A DNA stretch of 64,000 nt, taken from NCBI GenBank assembly GCA_031363915.1, contig JANLVI010000026.1, forward strand, positions 1 through 64,000, written 5' to 3'. The notes beneath the pieces were generated by a model. That model worked only from the letters and a program-made list of their open reading frames with translations, was not told the origin of the DNA and made no database searches. This document shows positions 1 through 6,205 of the stretch, piece after piece. How positions within the stretch are numbered: the first letter of the stretch is position 1; each line of letters starts with the position of its first letter. The position numbers and the translations under genes were made by a program. The DNA is from JANLVI01 sp031363915. Its GTDB lineage: Bacteria > Vulcanimicrobiota > Vulcanimicrobiia > Vulcanimicrobiales > Vulcanimicrobiaceae.

Positions 1-1
1 C

Positions 2-193
2 TATCACACCGCGCATTGGCACGGAATGACGGGTCTCTCATCGGGTATGCGCATGGACATGACCGAACTGCTTCCCGGCAGCATGAAAACGATCGACTTC
101 GTTCCCGACAACGTCGGCGTCTGGCTCTACCACTGCCACGTCGGGCCACATCTCTTGGGCGGAATGGTCGCGCGCTACCGCGTGACGCCGTAA
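2..193 (+). CDS. Multicopper oxidase, C-terminal fragment (cut by window edge)
   Basis: Only the last 63 residues are inside the window; the reading frame enters from the left edge and stops with TAA. It carries HWHG near the start and the HCHVGPHLLGGM motif near the end, which is the family's C-terminal copper site (HCHxxxHxxxM: the Cys and His residues bind type 1 and type 3 copper, the Met is the type 1 axial ligand). Multicopper oxidases couple oxidation of a substrate such as a metal ion, phenol or nitrite to reduction of O2 or use a related copper reaction, usually outside the cytoplasm. The substrate and any signal peptide cannot be judged from this piece. The copper-site call is secure. 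Confidence 0.9.
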   Translation, partial: YHTAHWHGMTGLSSGMRMDMTELLPGSMKTIDFVPDNVGVWLYHCHVGPHLLGGMVARYRVTP

Positions 194-194
194 C

Positions 195-473
195 TTACCG
201 AGCGTCGTTCGCCAGTTGAGCGAGATGCGAATGGCGATCGCAAGGCATCATGAGCACCCAACCGTGCTCTTCGCCGCCGATAACGTTTGCGCTGAAGGCA
301 TTGCACATCGCAACACCGGCCGGCGTACTGCAATTCCAACGCACGACGATCGCATCGTTCGCTTCGGTTTGAATGTCGTTGACCGGACCGCGAAAAATCG
401 ATTCACCGAGTTCGGCGTTTAGTCGCTCGATCTCCCACGTTCGCCAAGTTCCGTCGGTGTTTAAACGATGCAC
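195..473 (-). CDS. Small hypothetical protein (92 aa)
   Basis: I do not recognise the family. It is a soluble-looking 92-residue protein with two Cys, several Trp and no signal peptide or membrane segment. The start is GTG at 473, chosen because a strong ribosome binding site, TAAGGAG, sits five bases upstream (479-485). That makes it more than a chance frame. It ends two bases from the convergent multicopper oxidase stop. It lies directly downstream of the dead metF remnant on the same strand, so it may have been the next gene in that former operon. Function unknown. Confidence 0.6.
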   Translation of the reverse strand: MHRLNTDGTWRTWEIERLNAELGESIFRGPVNDIQTEANDAIVVRWNCSTPAGVAMCNAFSANVIGGEEHGWVLMMPCDRHSHLAQLANDAR

Positions 474-501
474 GGAGACTCCTTACGACGTTGCAAGCGC
501 C

Positions 502-527
502 CGGCCCCAGCGGCCGGCCCCAGCGGC
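502..527. repeat. 13-bp perfect tandem repeat, two copies
   Basis: The unit CGGCCCCAGCGGC occurs twice head to tail (502-514 and 515-527) and is followed by CGG, the start of a third unit. It lies between the nonsense codon of the metF remnant and the start of the small gene at 473. This is probably slippage in DNA no longer under coding selection. Confidence 0.6.
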
Positions 528-581
528 CGGCCGCGGCAATCGCCGAGACGACGGCGCGAGTCGCCAGCGATTGTTCAGTGT

Positions 582-1186
582 TTAGAAATGGATACCCGGC
601 GCTCCGCGCTCGAGTAAATCGACGCACTGCAGCGTGGCGTAGGCGACACCGAGTTCCGCAACCGCTTCCGGCTCGTCGATGCGATCCTCGAGTGCTGCGC
701 GAAGTGAGGCGGGAATCGTTGCACCGCACGTTGCGGTGAATCGGGCGATTTGGCGATAATCGGTAATCGGCATGATGCCCGGCACGATCGGCACCGTGAT
801 CCGCGCCGCGCGCGACCTTCGCGGCGAGATGGACGAGATCGGTTGCGGCATCTGCCGCTTCCGGATGAACTTCGGCATAGCACGCACCGCCAACGGAAAA
901 ATCGAATTCATCGCGCAGCGACCCGACGAGATCGGTTGCATAGTGCAGTTTGCCCGTCGGCGCGGAGCCGTCTTTTGGCGCATCGCCACGCAAGGCAAGC
1001 ACGTTTTCCACCCCGGCTTGTCGCAAGTCGCGGAAGATCGCGACCAGTTCCTCGCGCGTGCTGCCGCCACACGTGATGTGCGACATCACGGTCAGTCCGA
1101 TTTCGGACTGGATCCGCTTGGCAAGGTCGACCGTGCGCTTCCGGGTCGAGCCGCCGGCACGGTAGGTAAGAGATCGCTGCTTTTTC
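582..1186 (-). pseudogene. metF: Decayed methylenetetrahydrofolate reductase (metF remnant)
   Basis: Three blocks of MetF are readable on the minus strand. Near 1180-1090 the frame gives TYRAGGSTRKRTV followed by GLTVMSHITCGGSTREEL, which is the conserved FAD-barrel region; it continues with LALRGDAP and a glycine-rich stretch to about 805. There the frame changes and roughly 25 residues normally found before VPIVPGIMPI are missing, so a deletion of about 75-80 bases has shifted the frame. The second frame runs to GAPGIHF and then hits TAA at 584-582 where the family has HFYTLN; the next codons still read TLN, so a Tyr codon has become a stop. The normal N-terminal 50 or so residues are also absent. 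The functional enzyme makes 5-methyl-THF for methionine synthesis; this copy cannot. Confidence 0.9.
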
Positions 1187-1366
1187 TTCGCTCGCGCCGC
1201 AGCCGATGTCTCAGCTAGATATTCGCACTCGCCGTCTTCTCGTGTTTCGAAAATTACCGAATAGGGCCAACCATGAACCCAGTCGATCGCGCGATATTGC
1301 TCGGGTCGTGCGAAAAGGAGCTGAGCCGAACGACATCGGCGTTAGCTTGGTTCACGCGGAACCCGC

Positions 1367-1702
1367 TTAGCCTCCCGCGCGCTTGACGCGCTTCCCATCC
1401 GCGGTTAGGAATGCGACAACGGCGTCTCGATGGTCGCCTTGAATTTCAATAGTTCCATTTTTCGTCGTTCCGCCCGTGCCGCAGCGCTTGCGTAACACTT
1501 TTCCCAGTTCTTCGATCTCGCTCTGCGCGACGCCGGTTACCAGTGTCACAATGCTTGCCCGTCGTTTCTCGCGCGCGACGCGAATCACGCCGTCGTCGGG
1601 ATATTTTGACGGCGATGGCGGCGCGTTTTTGCGCTTTTCGGGCCTGGGCAGCGGCGTGCTCCCGTCGGTCGAGTAGACGAGCCGCTTATTTGGGTCGTTC
1701 AT
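1367..1702 (-). CDS. SUI1/eIF1-like translation factor (YciH family)
   Basis: A 111-residue protein. Residues 1-45 are a charged, Pro-rich tail. Residues about 38-108 form the SUI1 fold, with the family-typical stretch RKRCGTGGTTKNGTIEIQG followed by HRDAVVAFL and a basic end. Bacterial YciH proteins resemble eIF1, bind the small ribosomal subunit and are thought to influence start-site fidelity. The gene stands 22 bases downstream of the MFS gene on the same strand, so they may share a transcript. The fold is clear; the physiological role in bacteria is not well established. Confidence 0.9.
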   Translation of the reverse strand: MNDPNKRLVYSTDGSTPLPRPEKRKNAPPSPSKYPDDGVIRVAREKRRASIVTLVTGVAQSEIEELGKVLRKRCGTGGTTKNGTIEIQGDHRDAVVAFLTADGKRVKRAGG

Positions 1703-1724
1703 AGATGTATCTCTTCGCGAGCGC

Positions 1725-2930
1725 TCAGCGGCGATCTTCGCGCAGCGAGCGCGAGGAGACCATCCAGATCGTCGTGATCAGGTAGCCGCACGAGGAGATG
1801 ATGAATGCCAGACGTGCTCCGTACGCGTCGGCGATGATGCCGCCCAAAATCGAACCCGGTACGACGCCGATGAGGACGAGCATTCGGATTACACCGAAAA
1901 CGCGGCCGACCATCTCCTCGGGTACGACCCGCATGCGCCAGGCGATGATGTTAGCGATCTGATAGATGCTGAACATGCTGGCGATGGTAAAGGCGACGAT
2001 CGCGACGCGCAGATCGTGGGTGAAGATCATTGGCAAACCCGCAAAGACGCCGACGATGTTCGTGACGATCAGCACCCGCCCGAAGGACGGATGCCATTTG
2101 CCCGCGGCGATCGATCCGATCACCGAACCGAGTGCGAAGATGCCGAATGCGATCCCGACTTGCTGATCCGTCGCGAGAAAATCCCGTTTGAAGTACGGAA
2201 TGATCGTCGTGTAGCCGAGCATCAGGAAGAAATTATAAACGAGCTGGATCCACGTGAGCATGCGCATCGCCGGATCGCGCATGATGAACGTCCAACCCGC
2301 AACAACGTCCGATCCGATCTGCCGCAGCGATGGGTAGCCGCTGGGCTCATCGGGCCCGAAGTTGCGCACCGTCGCAAGCGAAGCCGTCGATGCGAAATAC
2401 GTGCCGGCATTGATAAGCAGCGCCGGTAGCGCGCCCTTGAGCGCGAAGATCGCACCGCCCACCGGAGGAGCGATGAGGTTCATCCCTTGTTCGGTCGCAA
2501 CGAGCGCCGCGACGGCGGCCTTCGCACGATCCTTGCCCAGGAGAAATGGGATACTCGACACCTGCCCGCCGAGGAACATCGCGGCCATGATCGAGAGCAG
2601 CACGACGCCCGTATAGAGCAGCGGCAAGTTGAGTTGGTGTGTGAAGAAGAGCACGCCGAAGCCGACCATGATTGCGAACCGAACGATGTCGGTTCCGATC
2701 ATAAGTTGGCGACGATCGACGCGGTCGGCGAACGAGCCGGCAACGAGGCTGAAGACCGCGAACGGTAAGAATTCGAGCGCGTAGGTGATGCCGAGCGACA
2801 TCGCCGAGCCGGTTAGTTGAAAGACGAGCAACGGTATCGCGATCGCGCGTAAGCCGTCGCCAAGATAGCTACACGCCTGACCGATGAAAAACGACCGAAA
2901 GCTTCCAACGCGGAAGACGCTAGTGGCCAT
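1725..2930 (-). CDS. MFS transporter, EntS/MFS_3-like exporter
   Basis: 401 residues with about 12 hydrophobic segments spread over the whole length, the usual size for a major facilitator. The sequence GSFADRVDRRQLMIGTD around residues 65-81 is the loop 2-3 signature (GxxxDRxxRR), and the N-terminal FFIGQACSYLGDGL is typical of the MFS_3 group that includes EntS and macrolide exporters. It would be an inner-membrane proton-coupled exporter; the substrate is not predictable. It starts with ATG at 2930 and is followed by the SUI1 gene on the same strand. The tRNA-Asn lies divergently upstream. Confidence 0.88.
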   Translation of the reverse strand: MATSVFRVGSFRSFFIGQACSYLGDGLRAIAIPLLVFQLTGSAMSLGITYALEFLPFAVFSLVAGSFADRVDRRQLMIGTDIVRFAIMVGFGVLFFTHQLNLPLLYTGVVLLSIMAAMFLGGQVSSIPFLLGKDRAKAAVAALVATEQGMNLIAPPVGGAIFALKGALPALLINAGTYFASTASLATVRNFGPDEPSGYPSLRQIGSDVVAGWTFIMRDPAMRMLTWIQLVYNFFLMLGYTTIIPYFKRDFLATDQQVGIAFGIFALGSVIGSIAAGKWHPSFGRVLIVTNIVGVFAGLPMIFTHDLRVAIVAFTIASMFSIYQIANIIAWRMRVVPEEMVGRVFGVIRMLVLIGVVPGSILGGIIADAYGARLAFIISSCGYLITTIWMVSSRSLREDRR

Positions 2931-3085
2931 GGAGGCGAGGCTCCCAACGAAGTAAGTGGGCGAGCGTGCAAGCGGCGTTCTCTCTTGCGGCCCCCCGCAT
3001 CCTTGCGAGCGGAGTTTGCAGGGTGAGAGTCGTCATCGTTGAATCGTCGGATGTCGCCCCAGGACCGCCAATGTCCGGTGCGTGA

Positions 3086-3161
3086 TCCCGAGTAGCTCAG
3101 TTGGTAGAGCAATTGACTGTTAATCAATGGGTCCTTGGTTCGAGTCCAAGCTCGGGAGCCA
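3086..3161 (+). tRNA. tRNA-Asn (anticodon GTT), CCA encoded
   Basis: A complete 76-base cloverleaf. Acceptor strands are TCCCGAG (3086-3092) and CTCGGGA (3151-3157), followed by G and an encoded CCA (3159-3161). The D arm contains AGCTCAGTTGGTAGAGC. The anticodon stem ATTGA/TCAAT encloses loop CTGTTAA with anticodon GTT at 3119-3121. The T arm contains GGTTCGAGTCC. A terminator follows directly. Confidence 0.98.
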
Positions 3162-3166
3162 TTTGA

Positions 3167-3201
3167 AACGCCCGTCATCGAAGAGGATGGCGGGCGTTTT
3201 T
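3167..3201 (+). terminator. Intrinsic terminator after tRNA-Asn
   Basis: A 13-base stem (AACGCCCGTCATC paired with GATGGCGGGCGTT, one mismatch) around a short loop, followed by a run of T. It begins six bases after the tRNA CCA end, so the tRNA is probably a single-gene transcript. Confidence 0.9.
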
Positions 3202-3582
3202 CGTTTCCGGGCGGCTGACGAAGCGTCGAGCTCAATAAACGGTAGTGTAAGCGGCCACGCAAATCTCACAGAGCCGGGTGATCTTACGTGTCTCTTCGAT
3301 GGAGAATTTTCTTGGATCAGAAAATAGGTGACGCGCAAGCCTCATGGGACGGGACTTCCCGGCACTCAGCGGGACTCGTCAGAATCCTCGAACTTCGATT
3401 CGTAAACGTAACGGCGGCGGAGCCACGACCTGCGATTGCTGGCGAGCTCGCGGTGGCCCGCGTCGCGGCGCCGGAGCTACGGCGCGCCAGGTTCGTCCTT
3501 TGGCCCCGGATTTGCCCCGCACAATGACATCTATTGCGCAAATTGCTTGGTACGATGCCGGAATTATGAAAATAGTAAGGCT

Positions 3583-3629
3583 GACTGCTAATTAATGGGC
3601 CGTTGATTCGAATCCAAGCGCGGGCGGCG
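3583..3629 (+). pseudogene. Degenerate tRNA-Asn-like 3' half
   Basis: The segment from GACTGCTAATTAATGGG through GATTCGAATCCAAGCGCGGG lines up without gaps with the anticodon-to-CCA half of the intact tRNA-Asn at 3115-3161, with about nine mismatches in 47 positions. The T loop TTCGAATCC is kept but the acceptor strand and CCA are not. A poorer match may extend upstream to about 3555. It cannot fold into a complete tRNA. The likeliest explanations are an old duplication or the far end of an element that once integrated at the tRNA. Confidence 0.65.
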
Positions 3630-3630
3630 T

Positions 3631-3650
3631 GCCTCTCGTTTCCGAGAGGC
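3631..3650. terminator. Perfect 7-bp hairpin
   Basis: GCCTCTC at 3631-3637 pairs exactly with GAGAGGC at 3644-3650 around a six-base loop. It directly follows the tRNA-like remnant. There is no good T run, so terminator function is uncertain; it could be a leftover of the tRNA remnant's own terminator. Confidence 0.4.
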
Positions 3651-3747
3651 TGTACCTTTCGAAGGCCGTTGCCGCGCGACGCGCGGCGGGTTATGCGCTC
3701 CCCGCGGTCGTATCTGCTTCCATTAACTTCCGGAGCGACACATTCGA

Positions 3748-4839
3748 ATGACGATCGAGGAAATTTCAGCGACGCCGAATCAATTCAAACTCGAGATTTT
3801 GCGCGCGCTCTACCAGGATCTCGCGGAGCAGCAGAGCGACAATTTTGCGCCGGAACGGTTCAACCTAAACGGTGCCGACTGCTCGGAGCTCTTCCTCATT
3901 GACCGGCACGTCGGGTTTCTGGACTGGTTTACGCGCCGCTACGAGTCTATTTTCTTTGCCTCACGTTGTTTCGCAGATCGGAAGAGCCGCGAACTCTACC
4001 TAGAGATCTTGCGCTATCGATTGGCCGGGCATTTGCACGTTCGTATCAACGCCGATGCCGCTCGCGTCGGCGAACGGCGTGCCGCCTTCCACGCCGCCTT
4101 CACGGGGAGTCCCTCCATACTCGGTACAACCGGGATGTTCGGCGGCCTGATGCACTTTGACGCGGAGTGGGAAGGCGTGACCTATGCGATCGACAGCGTC
4201 GGTTACGAGCTCGCCGCCGCGCTCGTCTACAAACAGTATTTTTTCGAACGCGACGGCATCGTCATCCGACCCGAGCCGGGCGACGTCGTCATCGACGGCG
4301 GCGCTTTTACCGGTGAGACTTCGGTGATCTTTGGCACGTCGGTCGGGCCAAGCGGACATGTGTACGCCTTCGATCCGGTCGGCGATCACATCGACATTTG
4401 TCGTCATAATTTCGCGCAAGCGAAGCTCACAAACGTGACCCTCGTCGAACGTGGTCTCTCGGACCGCACGCTCGACGCGCCGCCGGTGCGTGTCGGCCAG
4501 TACTCCCCCGGTTGGCACGTCGATGGGTCGACCGTTCCGCTTTGGCGCATCGATGACTTCGTGCGTGCTAACGCGCTCGCGACCGTCGACTTCATTAAGA
4601 TGGATGTCGAAGGGTCGGAGATCCCGGCCCTACGCGGCGCGCGCGAGACGATCGCGCGATTCCGACCGAAACTCGCCATCTCGATTTACCATCGCCCGGA
4701 TGATTTTTGCGACATAATCTTGCTGCTGCAGAGCTTCGACCTGGGCTACCGGTTCTCGCTCGATCACTACACGATTTTCGATGAAGAAACGGTGCTCTAT
4801 GCGATGTGTCCGGACCGGCATGCGCAACGCTCGGAGTGA
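3748..4839 (+). CDS. FkbM family SAM-dependent methyltransferase
   Basis: 363 residues. The first ~170 are unassigned. The methyltransferase domain begins with DVVIDGGAFTGETS (about residues 185-198, the SAM-binding glycine-rich loop), followed by VYAFDPVGDH (acidic residue at the end of strand 2) and ends with DFIKMDVEGSEIPALRGA (about 280-297), the hallmark of the FkbM family. These enzymes O-methylate sugars, polyketides or other small molecules. The gene is solitary, between the tRNA remnant and a 370-base gap, so the substrate is not indicated. Its position beside the tRNA scar is compatible with acquisition by transfer, but this is only an inference. Confidence 0.88.
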   Translation: MTIEEISATPNQFKLEILRALYQDLAEQQSDNFAPERFNLNGADCSELFLIDRHVGFLDWFTRRYESIFFASRCFADRKSRELYLEILRYRLAGHLHVRINADAARVGERRAAFHAAFTGSPSILGTTGMFGGLMHFDAEWEGVTYAIDSVGYELAAALVYKQYFFERDGIVIRPEPGDVVIDGGAFTGETSVIFGTSVGPSGHVYAFDPVGDHIDICRHNFAQAKLTNVTLVERGLSDRTLDAPPVRVGQYSPGWHVDGSTVPLWRIDDFVRANALATVDFIKMDVEGSEIPALRGARETIARFRPKLAISIYHRPDDFCDIILLLQSFDLGYRFSLDHYTIFDEETVLYAMCPDRHAQRSE

Positions 4840-5209
4840 GGATTCCCGGCACGTTTGGAACATTAAAGCGATCGCAGCTGGGCATTTTTTCTGGTCTGTC
4901 TGAACGCGTATATCGCCGCTGTGTCGGATCTGCCGCGCACTCCAACCTAAATGTACGTGCGAACGCAGACCGCGAGCAACGCGTTGCCGCTCCCGCCGCA
5001 ATTCGCGTTTCTCAATTCGAATGAATCGCCTTCACACTCGCCCCCGTCGCGAGGATCGGGAAGATCGGCGTCGTTCGCTTCCTAAATGTACCGCCCGGTT
5101 GTGTTTGTGACCCCGCAGCCGTTCGCTGCACGTCGCGGCGAGGGCGTCGAGTCGCCATAATTCCATTGCTACGCGAACAGCAATCGAGTCCACGAAAAGG
5201 TGGGCTTGG
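4840..5209. other. Intergenic region, nothing recognised
   Basis: About 370 bases between the end of the FkbM gene and the end of the convergent HlyD-type gene. No gene, RNA or strong hairpin with a T run was found. A short inverted repeat (CAGCC/GGCTG) lies at the very end of the adaptor gene. Confidence 0.5.
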
Positions 5210-6205
5210 CTACAGCCGACCCAGGCTGTTCCGAGCGATCTTAACGCTCACCGGAAAATTGCTGATGTGCGCGGCGGAGGGGAGAACGGGGTCGTCGAGC
5301 GCGATCGTGAGTTGCAGCGTACTCGAATTGCCTTGCGGCATTGCCGTGAAGCCGGTAATGTGACCGGCGACGGCGCGGTTGCCGCCAAAGAGGACAGCTA
5401 CTCGCCGGCCAACCGTTGCAAATTTGGCATCCTTGGCGCCGAGTTCGGCAACGATCGATGGTGCGGCTTCCACCTGGAGCGATACGATCGGATCTCCGGG
5501 GCGGACTACATCTCCGGGCCGGGCTGAAATCGATTGAACGATGCCCCGCACTTCGGCTCGTACCACACTCGCACGCGCGCGAGCATCGAGGACGCGCAGT
5601 TGCACCTGCGCCAACGTCCGACGGCGCAGTGCGTCGGCGTCCGCAACGTCTACGCGCGGTCCGGCTCCGGCCACGTCGGCCGCGATAGCGTCGCGCTGTG
5701 CTCTTACGGAGCGAACCTCAGCAAAGGTGGCCGCTCCTTGCGCTGCAAGCGACTCGTACATCGCGACATCTGCTTCAGCTCGTGCCAACTGGGCTCGCTG
5801 AAGAGCCACGGCCGGATTTGCGCGGGGCGTGACCGGCAGGGGCAACGTTTCTTTTGCCTGTGCGCGTGCCATCGCTTGGTCAGCCTCGAGACTGGGATCG
5901 GCGATCGTCGCGATCGCCGTGCCGATCGCGACTCGGCTCCCCACGGAGGTGACGATGCGAACGATCGCACCGGGGGCTGAGGCGCGCACGATCTGCTCGC
6001 TTGCGAAAACCCGTCCGGGAATCTCGAAGCCGCCCAGCGCAACGACGCCCGACCACAGGAGGCTTCCGATGAAAAACAAGACGGGGCTCGCAATTGCGGC
6101 TAGCAGCAGATACCAGCGCCAGCGCACTGCGGGACGCTTCGCCGCGGCGTAGCGAACGCGAGCCGTCTCGGGCGCGGGGCCCTGCGAGCGAAAGCTGATT
6201 TTCAT
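5210..6205 (-). CDS. HlyD/Alg44-type membrane fusion (periplasmic adaptor) protein
   Basis: 331 residues. A cytoplasmic basic N-terminus (about 1-29) is followed by one membrane segment (about 30-55). Then comes a lipoyl/barrel-sandwich half (AIVRIVTSVGSRVAIGTAIA, about 89-108), a helical hairpin rich in Ala and Arg (about 120-210), and the second lipoyl half containing GDVVRPGDPIVSLQVE. A beta-barrel and C-terminal strand region finish the protein. This is the plan of adaptors that bridge an inner-membrane exporter and a TolC-type tunnel. Its ATG overlaps the stop of the TolC fusion gene by four bases, so it is the last gene of the GT2 operon. The likely role is to connect the polysaccharide synthase to the outer-membrane tunnel; Alg44 plays a comparable part in alginate export. 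Confidence 0.85.
   Translation of the reverse strand: MKISFRSQGPAPETARVRYAAAKRPAVRWRWYLLLAAIASPVLFFIGSLLWSGVVALGGFEIPGRVFASEQIVRASAPGAIVRIVTSVGSRVAIGTAIATIADPSLEADQAMARAQAKETLPLPVTPRANPAVALQRAQLARAEADVAMYESLAAQGAATFAEVRSVRAQRDAIAADVAGAGPRVDVADADALRRRTLAQVQLRVLDARARASVVRAEVRGIVQSISARPGDVVRPGDPIVSLQVEAAPSIVAELGAKDAKFATVGRRVAVLFGGNRAVAGHITGFTAMPQGNSSTLQLTIALDDPVLPSAAHISNFPVSVKIARNSLGRL

Larger units (their letters stand above)
3162..3747. other. Intergenic stretch with terminator and tRNA remnant
   Basis: About 590 bases without a convincing gene. It holds the tRNA-Asn terminator (3167-3201), a worn tRNA-Asn-like copy (about 3583-3629) and a small hairpin (3631-3650). The bases between 3205 and 3580 show no gene or clear repeat that I can see. 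Confidence 0.6.

Noticed and set aside
403..1089. A 228-residue minus-strand frame over the metF region as an intact gene
   Set aside because: Only its first ~95 residues match MetF; the rest is Arg-rich out-of-frame sequence while the true continuation lies in another frame. It was treated as a pseudogene.
3748..4839. FkbM methyltransferase as part of the polysaccharide operon
   Set aside because: It is on the opposite strand and separated from the operon's last gene by a 370-base gap, so shared transcription is excluded; a functional link is possible but unsupported.
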